Positions 48,944-59,998 of a DNA stretch of 64,000 nt are shown piece after piece. The position numbers and the translations under genes were made by a program. The notes beneath the pieces were generated by a model. It ran no database searches. It saw only the letters and a program-made list of their open reading frames with translations, and was not told where the DNA came from. How positions within the stretch are numbered: position 1 is the stretch's first letter; each line of letters begins with the position of its first letter. Origin of the DNA: Owenia fusiformis (lineage: Eukaryota > Annelida > Polychaeta > Sabellida > Oweniidae); assembly GCA_903813345.2 (NCBI GenBank), contig CAIIXF020000009.1, positions 35,397,759 through 35,461,758 of the forward strand, written 5' to 3'.

Positions 48944-49699
48944 TGGAATCTAAATTCAAAAGTTCTGTTGTGTAATAGAACATTGATTTACTATAGCAAC
49001 AGACTGTTGAAGGAACAAAATAAGGTAACAATTGCAACAAATAAATTATGTATTGATTCAAATATATTGCGTATTATAAACGCTACTCAGCACAGCGTTT
49101 AGTCAAAATGGGCCCGATTTATTCTCTTTAAGTACACATACATCCAACTTCCCAGAGCTGACATCTGTCACCTCGGTAGAGTAAGTTTGGATGATAAGCT
49201 TCGAGGACATTACCTGCTCAAAGGTTCCGTGATTGTCTGTTTGAATGATTTGCTAATTTGCTTGGAGAATAAGCATTTATTCTTTGAAAGTTAGCTAATT
49301 TGTTTCGAAGACGTGCATATCTGTTTGAAAAGCTAAAACGTGGATGAAACGTGGATGACTTGTATACATATATGTATATATGGCTTGGATGATTAGCGAA
49401 TTGATAATTGTGCTCGGATCATGGATGATCGGTCAATTTGCCTGGAGCACGCGCTTACCTGCGTGGATGATATTGAACAGAACATCGTTATGCATCTTGC
49501 AAAATAGATTAGAAAAATATAAGAATACATTGAAATTGGACATCTCTCCGTGCTATTGCAAATAATGACCTGCTCTTGTAACCAGATGGGGGCCACTACC
49601 GCTTCTTAGAAAGATTGGACAACATTGAAATATGTATGTATGCAAGTCATTTTTGCTGGGGGTGAGAATTATAAACCAGCTGATGGTTTATAATTAAGA

Positions 49700-49858
49700 A
49701 ATATAGACCGAAGAGCAGGGGTAATATTGTCGAATACACCCCGCAGGGCTAGGCACAAACGTTTTCTGTACCCCAAACGACCGAAGGGAGTGAGGGGTTC
49801 AAAGCTTTTGTAAGGGGTGTATTCGACAACATTACACCTGCTCCGAGGTCTATATTAC
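49700..49858. mobile_element. ~160-bp hairpin element
   Basis: AATATAGACCGAAGAGCAGG and GTAATATTGTCGAATACACC pair with GGTGTATTCGACAACATTAC and CCTGCTCCGAGGTCTATATT around a second, weaker foldback. The loop contains GACCGAAGGGAGTGAGGGG, similar in style to the core at 30005. Confidence 0.75.
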
Positions 49859-50101
49859 GGTTCGAACATGAAAACTCACCAAAATGTTTCGAATATTCAT
49901 TATGGTCCGCCATTATGACTACGGCCCGCCGATATGACGTCACATAATACACGTATTACGCGAATATACCCCAGGTGAAATGTTGACATTGTTTACTGTT
50001 TATAGAAGGCGTGAATACAGTCATGTTCGAATTCTCAATAATCGCTTCCCGGTGTAATTTTCAAGGAAACCTCGATTTAGCAGTATTATGAGTTTTACTA
50101 C

Positions 50102-50164
50102 GGCGCCCGGCCGATTGAATATTTTGTTCAAAATTGTATTCAAAATACTCATCGGCCGAGCGCC
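50102..50164. repeat. Hairpin, ~24-bp stem
   Basis: GGCGCCCGGCCGAT and ATATTTTG pair with CAAAATA and ATCGGCCGAGCGCC around a 12-nt loop. The GC-rich end stands out against AT-rich flanks. Confidence 0.75.
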
Positions 50165-51268
50165 TGTGCTGAAAATCGGAGCAAATGTGACCACGGCATT
50201 AGACTGTTTAATTAGGTGCCTCGGACTCCTTTACGTGATATAATTCAATAGAGGAGTTTCTAAATGATTTTGAAATCTCGCTAATTCTCGTTTTTTCATG
50301 ATATTTTAAGAGATTTGCACATTTTAACTCTTATGACTTACTTTTCTTTCTTTTTAATAGCATATTTGAATTCAGTGATATGTTTCCTACAGTAATAGCT
50401 TTCATTTACACATTTATGTCATTTAAATCATTCTCCATGACATTAAAAAAATCTCCATTGATGTTATGCTAATATTCTTTAAAACCATGGTTTAATCGTA
50501 TGACAACCAACATTTTCATGTTTAATCACAATATGTTCATTGGCAGGATCATTTAATAGTATGCCATTCAAGTTTCAGACAGATTTAACTAGCACTCTTT
50601 GATAAATCATGAAATTAAATGACTATTGCAAGCTTTTACTAACGGTGACATCTATTATGTCAGCTTTATTCAGCTTTATTTAGTTATTTAGAAACTATAC
50701 TAATAATTGCTATTCAATTTTAACCCTCGACAGTGTTCATTTAAAGATATTTGTGTGAAATTACTTTCAAATTGATCGAGGAAATTAAGTAAACATAGAA
50801 AACATTTTTCTTCGAGATTACTACTTGTTTTCCGTGTAGATTACGTCCGCGAGTGAGGTCACCTTGTATGTGTTCAAATTAAGATTCCCAGGAATCGGAG
50901 GTAGGATCACCTTTGAAATGTGTTTCACATCATTTTTCGGTATTTTCTATGAAATTCCAATGTATTAGGAATATCAGCAAGCTTATTCGAGCGATAAGAA
51001 CAAGTGGAAAAACGTTTATGTTTGAATTTTTCTTAGTAGAACAAAGGACGTAACTGTAAGCAACATTAGATGAAGTTACGAACGGCCCATAACGTAATCA
51101 ACTCTCTACACATTTGCTTTGGGTTGTAATGCCCGACTCTATATGTTTGCGAAATTTTGTGTCAATAATAATATCATACGTATGTGAGGTTATGGGTTAA
51201 GAGAGGAGTTCTAGATACTGATTTCCCCAGGCTCCACAATCGACTATGGGTCGGAGGTGCTGTAAATA
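50165..51268. other. Intergenic DNA, no gene seen
   Basis: No coding frame, hairpin or repeat recognised before the satellite. Confidence 0.4.
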
Positions 51269-52000
51269 GTGGATATCTGATATGGCTTCATATTCAATTT
51301 GTCAATCGAGAACGGTAAATATCAAATTCTTAAAGTGTAATAGTGGATATATGATATGGTTTCATATTTAATTTGTCAATCGAGAACGGTAAATATCAAA
51401 TTCTTAAAGTGTAATAGTGGATATCTGATATGGTTTCAAATTTAATTTGTCAATCGAGAACGGTAAATATCAAATTCTTAAAGTAGTGGATATCTGATAT
51501 GGTTTCATATTTAATTTGTCAATCGAGAACGGCAAATATCAAATTCTTAAAGTGTTATAGTGGATATCTGATATGGTTTCATATTTAATTTGTCAATCGA
51601 GAACGGTAAATATCAAATTCTTAAAGTGTAATCGTGGAGATCTGATATGGCTTCATATTCAATTTGTCAATCGAGAACGGTAAATATCAAATTCTTAAAG
51701 TGTAATAGTGGATATCTGATATGGTTTCATATTTAATTTGTCAATCGAGAACGGTAAATATCAAATTCTTAAAGTAGTGGATATCTGATATGGTTTCATA
51801 TTTAATTTGTCAATCGAGAACGGCAAATATCAAATTCTTAAAGTGTAATAGTGGATATCCGATATGGTTTCATATTTAATTTGTCAATCGAGAACGGTAA
51901 ATATCAAATTCTTAAAGTAGTGGATATCTGATATGGTTTCATATTTAATTTGTCAATCGAGAACGGCAAATATCAAATTCTTAAAGTGTAATAGGGGATA
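51269..52000 (+). repeat. Satellite array, 74- and 69-bp units, ten copies up to an assembly gap
   Basis: Units begin GTGGATATCTGATATGG at 51269, 51343, 51417, 51486, 51560, 51634, 51708, 51777, 51851 and 51920, with an eleventh cut by the gap at 51994. Lengths run 74, 74, 69, 74, 74, 74, 69, 74, 69, 74. The short form lacks a few bases of the unit's TGTAATA end. Units differ by only one to a few bases, so amplification is recent. Confidence 0.95.
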
Positions 52001-52500
52001 NNNNNNNNNNNNNNNNNNNNNNNNNNNNNNNNNNNNNNNNNNNNNNNNNNNNNNNNNNNNNNNNNNNNNNNNNNNNNNNNNNNNNNNNNNNNNNNNNNNN
52101 NNNNNNNNNNNNNNNNNNNNNNNNNNNNNNNNNNNNNNNNNNNNNNNNNNNNNNNNNNNNNNNNNNNNNNNNNNNNNNNNNNNNNNNNNNNNNNNNNNNN
52201 NNNNNNNNNNNNNNNNNNNNNNNNNNNNNNNNNNNNNNNNNNNNNNNNNNNNNNNNNNNNNNNNNNNNNNNNNNNNNNNNNNNNNNNNNNNNNNNNNNNN
52301 NNNNNNNNNNNNNNNNNNNNNNNNNNNNNNNNNNNNNNNNNNNNNNNNNNNNNNNNNNNNNNNNNNNNNNNNNNNNNNNNNNNNNNNNNNNNNNNNNNNN
52401 NNNNNNNNNNNNNNNNNNNNNNNNNNNNNNNNNNNNNNNNNNNNNNNNNNNNNNNNNNNNNNNNNNNNNNNNNNNNNNNNNNNNNNNNNNNNNNNNNNNN
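52001..52500. other. Assembly gap, 500 N
   Basis: Exactly 500 N, so probably a fixed-size placeholder of unknown true length. The satellite runs into its left edge and a long palindrome touches its right edge; the missing DNA is probably more satellite and perhaps the rest of the palindrome's flank. The apparent open frame across it is an artefact. Confidence 0.95.
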
Positions 52501-53345
52501 GACTAAGTCACAAGAATTTGTTTTCTGTTTTCCTTATATGTGAATGCATTTCCTGACTAAAAAGACATGTCAAAGAAAGCTTCACATTTAAACGCATTTT
52601 TTTAACGATGAATTGGGGGTGCATGGGTCCCTAAAGCTAGCATGGAGACAGTGAAGTGAGGATAACTTTTTAAAATTTCAAGGAGTAGGATTGCAATGGA
52701 GACACATTTGTGAGACTCCAAAATTTCCATAAATCATCTTACCTTACCAAGGAACACTGAAGGAGCATTAAAATGTGTACTTCATGCATTGTTAGAGTAT
52801 AATAAAGCTCAAACCAAAGTAAATTCTAAATATTTCATGTCCACCATTTTGTTTGCTGGGACTATTTTCTAGTCCAAAATAATCCTCACTCATGTATCCA
52901 TTGTTTACATTTAAAAAACATCAATATCTATCATGATTATTATACTGTTATATATAAAGTATACTAGTGATAATCCATGCCACTTGGTGAAATCACAAAA
53001 ACTTATATGAAGATTACAGGAAGACTAGAAGTAGTTCCGGCAAGAAAAATGGTGGACATGAAATATTTATCAGAAACTATGGTTTGAGCTTTATCATACT
53101 CTAACAATGCAAGAAGAGCACATTTTCATGCTCCCTCGATGTTCCTTGGTAAGGTAAGATGATTTGTGGAAATTTTGGATTCTTGCAAATGTTTGACTGT
53201 TGCAAGGCTACAAGGGACCCATGCACCTCCAATTCATAGTTATAAAAAATGCGTTTAAAAGTGAAGTTTTCTTTGACATGTCTCTTTAGTCAGGAAATGC
53301 ATTCACATATAAGGAAAACAGAATACAAAATCATGTGACTTAGTC
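52501..53345. repeat. ~845-bp long palindrome abutting the gap
   Basis: 52501-52875 pairs with 53022-53345 in reverse complement (GACTAAGTCACA, TTCCTTATATGTGAATGCAT, CAAAGAAAGCTTCAC versus GTGAAGTTTTCTTTG, TAAATATTTCATGTCCACCATTT-type blocks), leaving a ~145-bp centre. The outer edge of the left arm coincides with the N gap, so the true end may be hidden. Confidence 0.8.
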
Positions 53346-53752
53346 AAAAATATATGGCTGCCATTTTTTGTACTTTGATTAAGTTAACGGTTACCTTAAC
53401 CATAGCATACGGTTTTTTAGCCATGACATACGACGCCATATGCGATGGTTTATGGATTTTTGCTACTTCAGACTCAAAACGAGGCTAAGTGTCAACATCG
53501 CCGGATCGTTTGGAAAATTCGAATTAAATCACTTAATTTCCGACGATTCTGATAATGACTTTAACTATGGAATAAAAATAACATCCTATGATTTATGAGT
53601 GATATGATTTTTATCCACGAATGGATATGATATCTGCACGAGCGAGCGTAGCGAGCCATCTATAACTGATATTTGCAGAGAAAATGAACCAAGGATAAAT
53701 TGTAGTTTTTATGCATGGCCTACCAAGTCGTCTGGTTGCCAGATGACAACCG
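53346..53752. other. Intergenic DNA with a GAGCGAGCGTAGCGAGCC motif
   Basis: No gene. At 53640-53657 a GAGCGAGCGTAGCGAGCC-type word sits between AT-rich partial inverted words (GATATGATATC / GATATTTGC), resembling a decayed hairpin element like that at 29912. Confidence 0.4.
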
Positions 53753-53758
53753 TTTATT
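53753..53758 (-). terminator. Polyadenylation signal of the calcyphosin-like gene
   Basis: AATAAA on the minus strand 153 nt past the stop codon of the EF-hand gene. Confidence 0.5.
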
Positions 53759-53910
53759 CTTTGTTTGTTTTGAACAATAACATCTGAATAAAAGATAATT
53801 TAGATGTAGTTCGGGTGTTATATTTCCTTATCAAAGAGCAATGACAGTTTTAAGTCTATTGCAACGTTTGAACTTGAGATACTGCATCAGGTGAGTCCCA
53901 GGGTCTTTCC

Positions 53911-56900
53911 TCAGAAGTCCCATACATTACTAATAAGAATAGTAAAATCGTTGTCGTTATCAATAGAAGAACTGATCTTCGAATAATAATTCACAAACTC
54001 TTTAGGTGTGACCTGCAAATAAAAATATACAAGTGATAACCAGCCAAAATGAAACGAAACGCAGTGTTTAGTTGATTGAAGGAGACTATGCAGGTACACC
54101 ATGCTAGTAAGGTACACCATGGTCATTCAGCGGTCCCTATTATAACAACGGTTAGAATCATAATACTTACTTCTCCATCTTTACTATTTGGTTCTTCCAA
54201 CCCGTTGAGAAATTTTATAATCTCATTTGCTGTGAGTTCACCACCATGAGGATTTCTATGCTCTATTTTAAGATCATCTATATCAAATAATCCATCTCCG
54301 TTTCTGTCCGCTTTGTTGAATGCTTCCAAGACCACACCTTTCCTTGTTTCCGACATAGGTGGCTGCAAAAATCAATTATAAAATTGTAACATCTTCTTTG
54401 TCTATTTGAAAAATGTCATGGTCGTTGATGAATGGGGGAGGGGGAGGGGGGGGGGTATTTGAAAAGTGAAACCAGTTATACTTTTTTTAGATACGACAAT
54501 CCCAATCCCACGTGTAGAGTACTATCTAGTACTCCCCGGACCCAACCCTTCAAGCTCATTCACACTATCTATGTTACACCCATACGTTGATACCTCACGT
54601 TCAGACCCACCCTAACACATCATCGGTGTTACCCACATCCACCATCTCATGTGTCACCACACCCCTTCGTTCCTATGTTACCAAACTGCTTTCATAACAT
54701 TTGAGTAGCACACTCTCGCCACCCCTGTTTCCAAAACCCTGCTATACTACCAGACTCACCTCCACCATTCATAATTGTTCTTTTATAAGATACATATAAT
54801 TTAGGATGAAAAAGAACGATCGTTCTATGACCCTTGTAGTCATAGATTGTTAATATTCATTACCCGCAAAGCAAGGAGGAATTCTTCAAACTCAAGTAAA
54901 CCACTGTCATCTGAATCTAGCGATTGAAACAATTGATGCTTTTCATCTGCAGCTACATCACACTGTTGTCCAACCAGGCCTTTCTCGAATTCCTCAAAAC
55001 TAACGGAATCGCTGAGGTCACCATCCAGCAGCTTGAATTGTCTGAAATCGAAACAGTCCCCGGGTCTTAACCTCTTGCATTGTCGTTTCATAACAATAGC
55101 CCATTTTGTAAACATAAAACCATCCCCAAAGGCCAAAGCTATAAATTCTACAGGAAAATCGAACAAAATATATGTCTTGACAATAAATCTACATTTAAGA
55201 GTAAAGTAATCGCTTTGTACGTTAACCTTTACCTTGCTATCTTTTTGATTCCATTTGCCTTAAAGCATAAATAGAGGGTTAGTCCTTCGTCGACACTGTT
55301 TAAATCAATCTGGTTTTCTTGAATGTCATCCGTGTCATCTGTCATCTGGCGAAATATTCTGAAACAGTTTACGTATATCTATTCATTGCAAATACTATTT
55401 TACATTTTTGGTGCCTACGTTTGTTTAGTATTTCTCTAATACTCATTACACAATGAAACGCCATACGTTCATCTTGGACTAAGAAAATCAAAGTGTAGCA
55501 TTTGAGGGACGACACGATTCTCTATAATAGCTCAGCTGAATAATAACATAAGGCTTACAAATGTAACTGAGTCTTGACCTAGATTTTGAACTATTCTAGT
55601 ACCTCATCTAACAAAAAGAATCGCAATGGGCATGGTTAATGACCCTAAACATGATGTTTTTCTATTTCTAGGAATGAATTCAAATTTTTAAAGCTCCTCT
55701 CATTTGGAGCAATATATTGGAAACATTTTTCGTCTGAATGACGATAAACACGATGAAATAGTTTTTTCAGCCCTGTGAGAAGGTGGCTGAAAAACAGTTA
55801 AAAGTTGTACTTCCTGAAACATCTCCAAACAGAGTCTTTTGAGATTGTCCCCATTGATCATCTCCGTAGCAATACAAAAAATATTTCAAGAAAATCTTTC
55901 AAGAAGCAATACAGAGAATACAGAATATTTCTGAGGGAAATATCCCCTATAGTTGGGGACATAAATAAATGACAGGTGGATTTGCTGAAGTGAGGATTTC
56001 CCATGTTAAAAATAAGAGAATTTACAAGAGGCCATAAATCAGGGGATGAGATTTTACAAAATGTAAAATATACAAATTTTAAGGGATATATATCTAGACA
56101 ATATTGGAAATTATGGGCTTTCAGACCACCATAATTAGGAAATGGTGATCGAAAATCGACCTGTCATTTATTTTTGTCCCCAACTGTAGGTAAAATGTAT
56201 TGGCCTCAGATCATACAATAAAAACGTTATAGAATGACTTGAAGTGCAATACAGGATATATTCTTCTCTCGATATTATGTATTGGCACTCGACTTTCTCG
56301 AGCAGAATATATCCTGTATTGCACTTCAAATCATTCAAAAACTTATAATGTTTTTACCTTTTTAATATATCTTCCATCACCTGATACTGGTCAGTTGAAG
56401 ACCCTCTGTGTACAATACAAAGAAAGGCAACACCAAGGCAAAGAAGCGATTGCATCTAAAATAAATGTTTGATAATAAATAATGTACACTACCCCATTAT
56501 ACACAAGAAGTAACTTATTTTCGAGGTTGACGACCGATTTTTTTTACTGCAAATTTCAGCCTCTTGTAAATGTTATAGACAAAAATGTACGCTCAACAAT
56601 TTTTGAAAATTCTGGAAAATGTAGTTGTACATGTATGGTGAATATTCACGTTGATCGTACCTCGACTTACCTTGTAGAGATCAATGACGAGTGGATCTGA
56701 AAATACCCGTTATTTCACAGCTCAGTCAATGGTAAGTGAGGGCAAGCAAGTCTTTGTTTACAAGCCTGGCCGTTAGTCTATTCAGTGAACCATGTCAGCT
56801 TTGGACAAGCAACCAATAATCATGTTGAGAGAACATTTTACTCACCCCCGGCTTACTCATTCACTCATTTACAATAAATTCTAGGCTGCATTTTTGAACT

Positions 56901-57246
56901 GCCCGCGGCGCAAGGACAAGCAACCAATAATCATGTCGAAAGAACAATTTAGTAATTATTTTGAAAGATAGTACAGTTTATAGCAGTGGAAGTCCTTCCA
57001 CGGGGGTAAAGCAGATCGGCATTAATATTGCCAATATTACACTGATATTGGTCGTTCGTCAGTGTAAGAAAAGCGAGGGACTAAATACGTGAATTGTGTC
57101 TTTGTTAACATATAAAACCTAAAACCATCGACACATTCTCAAACTAGACTATCTTCCTTAACTTCGAGCCAAATTATTATCCACTACGTGACTTATAAGT
57201 AGGTGTAAATCTTACCGAAACCTAGTCCCGGAGGAAGTTCCGCCAT
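53911..57246 (-). CDS. Calcyphosin-like four-EF-hand Ca2+-binding protein, seven coding exons
   Basis: Minus-strand exons: 57246-57216, 56696-56671 (26-nt microexon), 56455-56358, 55358-55233, 55041-54864, 54362-54171 and 54012-53911. All junctions are GT-AG and the frame stays open, giving 250 residues. Counting from the internal Met (56455, 231 residues), EF loops lie at 81-92, 117-128, 153-164 and a degenerate one at 192-203. The order, the PPMSETRK link between EF2 and EF3, and the ending FVNYYSKISSSID...W are those of calcyphosin/CAPSL proteins, Ca2+ sensors of unsettled role. EF2 is canonical; EF3 has Asp, not Glu, at loop position 12; EF4 has Pro at position 1. The third exon encodes a hydrophobic run (LLCLGVAFLCIV). 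Begun at its first codon it looks like a signal peptide; begun at 57246 it would be internal. The EF-hand exons are secure, the two upstream exons less so. Confidence 0.85.
55835..56348. mobile_element. Second copy of the hairpin element of 38997-39302, in an intron
   Basis: TGAGATTGTCCCCATTGATC and AGCAATACA..AAATATT (55840-55890) match 39070-39110. The hairpin 56222-56348 (GAATGACTTGAAGTGCAATA, GGATATATTCT with AGAATATATCC, TATTGCACTTCAAATCATTC) matches 39162-39302. A smaller MITE (55946-56190) lies between the two parts. The whole sits in the intron between the third and fourth coding exons of the EF-hand gene. Confidence 0.7.
55946..56190. mobile_element. 245-bp MITE with 32-bp inverted ends, nested in an intronic repeat
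   Basis: CCTATAGTTGGGGACATAAA at the left end and TTTTTGTCCCCAACTGTAGG at the right are inverted repeats matching at about 30 of 32 positions, including ATGACAGGT at the inner edge. No coding capacity and no clear target duplication. Confidence 0.75.
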
Positions 57247-58556
57247 GATACACCGACGATACGTCTGTGTAATTAGGTGGGTAGCAGTGACTGTAGATCC
57301 GAATTACCCTTTCGCGTGACAAAACTCAGTCAGACCTAAAAAATTAGGAATCTGAATACCACAAAGGTTTGGAAAATTACTTTCGTATTTTAGGTCAAAA
57401 CGTCTCTATTGAAAAGTCTTTGTGTAAACTGTTGCCTCGGGGTGTTTCAGCCAAGATATTTTTTCGAAAAAGAACATGTTAGAAAAGCATCAAAGTAGAA
57501 GAGGCTCCACATTTCAATACCCAGACCACAGTCAATCCGAATAAAAAAAACGTTTCACATGCAATACGAATGCACATGCATCGAAATAACGTTTAGTGGT
57601 TCTTTGTTGGTTGCTTATTTTTAGGTTTGCGATTGACGCACAGAAAGGGTTATTCAGACAGAAAATGTCTATCTAATTAGCTGTCAGTGTATTGTCTTTT
57701 TAGAAACCAGACAGCTCATTAAATCGATCATTTTCACAATAAGATTGTATTCACGAATGCAACTTTCGGCTGTCGGTTACCAGATTGACCTGTTTATTTG
57801 CAAAAATTAACCCGACAATTAGCGAACTAGCGAATCAGCTATCGGAATGTACAGGAGGTACTTTTCATATTAAAAAGAGTTTGCCATTAAATAGCAATCA
57901 ACCCGTTAGCCGGTAGCTGTTATTTGCATTTGCGAATACAAGCCTACTGATCATATATCCGACAGTTTGAGCCGAGTCATCGTAAAAATAAATGCGTTAT
58001 GAATATAATTATAATAATACAGAAAATGGCATAAAGTGCAAATCATTCCTGACACGTACGTTCACCTTTCTAATGATACATCAAAATGATGGAACAAATA
58101 TCGTCATCCCTCTGACACTTGTTTGCCTCTCATGTGCTCGAGTATTGATTTTGCGTTACTTATCAACCGATTTAGCCGTCGGGATTGAGAAGTCATCACG
58201 TCGTCCATTTGTTTGTAAAAAGACCTCTATCGATTGTTTTTTCACATATTTATGCCCATAACTATAGGTAATTGTTATTTCCTCAATATATCGTACATGT
58301 TGATGGTGGAAGATGAAAAACACGTCATAGTTAACCGTAAGAAATACATTCATGAGAGAAATCAAATAATTTTAACGCATGCACTTTTTCACTATTCAGG
58401 TTTTTTTCATTCATCTGAATAAATAGATGGCGGCCCGTTTGAGTTGTGAGAGATCAGAGACTCAAATTAATTTCGGATAAATGGTTCACACCCCTAGCGC
58501 CACCTTTTTTATGGGCTACTGTTTTAAAGGAATGATATCATGAGTTGAAAATAGTC
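57247..58556. other. Upstream region of the EF-hand gene and intergenic DNA
   Basis: Just outside the first EF-hand exon the minus-strand context is GTATCATGGCGG, a good initiation context; no TATA box is seen. Further right, open frames up to 89 codons lack features. Confidence 0.4.
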
Positions 58557-58597
58557 CAATGGGGGAGCTAAGGTTGCCAAACTTATGGAGGGGAGTG
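58557..58597 (-). mobile_element. Lone end of the CACTCCCCTCCATAAGTTTGG MITE family
   Basis: CCAATGGGGGAGCTAAGG followed by TTGCCAAACTTATGGAGGGG and AGTG, then TA, matches the right end of 47375-48165 almost perfectly. No matching left end is nearby, so it is a truncated copy. Confidence 0.75.
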
Positions 58598-58599
58598 TA

Positions 58600-59269
58600 A
58601 AACATTATTCAACAGAGGAATTGCTATTTTAGATTCTGTGAAATTGATTGCCTTCAGGAGTTCATAAGTTCAAGTTGGCTGTTCTGTTCACTCCCCATCT
58701 AGCATATTACAATTATTCTCGTAGAATAATATCTAGACATTGAATATAGATTTAAAGGAAGCACACTTTCAGAACAGCCATCTAGAAACTGGATGGAAAA
58801 TGGACACATGACCTACCTGCCTGTAGTTTAATGAATTTTATTTCGTTTTACAGGGTGGCCGGAAAAAAGTAGAAAAAGTACAGCATAATGATGATCACTG
58901 TTGCCAAAGTGTTGATTTAGCTTATCTTGTGGGTCATTTTAGGTATGGGGAGTGGCGCCATCTTGCTGAAGCCACTATGTGGCACAACCTATCAAATGAT
59001 CACAGATTGCAACCAAGGGCTGTCCAAAACTGCCTCAGGATGATACTGCCATGCATCCGGTCGATCTTGCATTGTCTGGAGTCTTTCGAGATATCCTCTA
59101 ACCTAAATGAACTTCACTATCTTTATCTTTTCCGTTGAATCTGCCAAGAGTCAAATGAGTCCTAAACTTTGTATCCCACTTGGATATTACACATTTTCTT
59201 TGACAATCATGTTCACGTGTTGCACCGACACTACCGATTTGTTCCTAAAAAAGTTCATCGGATCTAGAG
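58600..59269. other. Intergenic DNA, no gene seen
   Basis: Two overlapping plus frames of 67-69 codons (58929-59310) have no domain signature. Nothing else recognised. Confidence 0.4.
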
Positions 59270-59770
59270 CGTCCTACCATGTAACATGTGTGAAAAATCC
59301 GTTAAGTTAGTTTCCTGAAATCGTGATGACAAGATTTATCTTAAAACATCCAAATGGCCGCCACAATGCAAGATGGCCGCTGAAAAGCTAATCGGCTCTA
59401 GAACTTCTTACCATGTAACATGTGAGAAAATTTGAAGTAAATCCGTTAAGTGGTTTTCCTGGAATCGCAATGACAAGATTTATCTAAAAACTTCCAAGAT
59501 GGCCGGCAGAATGGAAGACGGCCGCCAAAAAGTTAATCAACTCTTGAACTTCTTACCGTGTAACATGTGTGAAAATTTGAAGTAAATCTGTTTAGTGATT
59601 TTCCTTGAATCGCGATGACAAGATTTATCTAAAAACTTCAAAGATGGCCGCCAAAATGCAAGATGGCCGCCGAAAAGTTGATCAGTTCTAGAACTTCTCA
59701 CCATGTAATATGCATGAAAATTTGAAGTAAATCCGTCAAGTGGTTTCCTGGAATCGTGAAGACAAGAAAG
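59270..59770 (+). repeat. ~135-146-bp tandem array with AAGATGGCCGC words, four units
   Basis: Units marked by ACCATGTAACATGTG.GAAAA at about 59277, 59411, 59555 and 59701 each contain GTAAATCCGTTAAGTGGTTT-like text, GACAAGATTTATCTAAAAAC and, in the first three, paired (A)AGATGGCCGCC(A/G)AAATG words. AAGATGGCCGC is close to the YY1 consensus. A CG-rich stretch (CCCGCCCGCCGGCCGCCCG) follows at 59779, then a small hairpin, ATCGTACCTTTTTGGTACGAT-like, at 59817-59837. Confidence 0.8.
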
Positions 59771-59920
59771 TGAGACGCCACCCGCCCGCCGGCCGCCCGT
59801 CAAGCTGACGACAATATCGTACCTTTTTGGTACGATAAAAACTGAGCTGAAGGCGTAACATACAGCAAAGCTATAAAGACTTGTTATTGGAAATCTTAAG
59901 AAATAAGGAATTGGTAGACT

Positions 59921-59928
59921 TATAAAAA
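59921..59928 (+). promoter_or_regulatory. TATA box of the PAN-Link gene
   Basis: TATAAAAA 78 nt upstream of the ATG. A TCA initiator-like word lies about 28 nt downstream (59947-59949) and another at 59957-59959, giving a 40-50-nt leader. The spacing fits a TATA-driven gene. Confidence 0.45.
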
Positions 59929-59998
59929 AACACAATACAAACTTGATCAATTTGAATCAGGAGATTAATCCGCCGGTCACAGCGCTCGAGAAAACAAC

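Larger units (their letters stand above)
47160..49400 (+). repeat. Degenerate ~45-55-bp minisatellite, interrupted
   Basis: Units of the form GATGATAAGCTAATTTCCTT, GGTGGACTTGCACATCTGCTT recur at about 47160-47372, 48168-48530 and, more decayed, 49180-49350. The first interruption is the TA-flanked MITE at 47375-48165; the second (48540-49170) holds promoter-like motifs. Units on the two sides of the MITE are clearly the same family. Confidence 0.75.

Noticed and set aside
51933-52556. Open frame of 207 codons
   Set aside because: Nearly all of it is unknown residues from the 500-N gap.
54123-55166. Two separate short EF-hand genes on the minus strand
   Set aside because: Splice sites join these frames in phase into one calcyphosin-like gene; read separately they run into introns.
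58929-59310. Two overlapping plus frames of 67-69 codons upstream of the PAN-Link gene
   Set aside because: No domain, no splice-site pattern, and the second runs into the tandem array.
59537-59950. 137-codon minus frame
   Set aside because: It reads through the AAGATGGCCGC tandem array; internal peptide repeats mirror the array.
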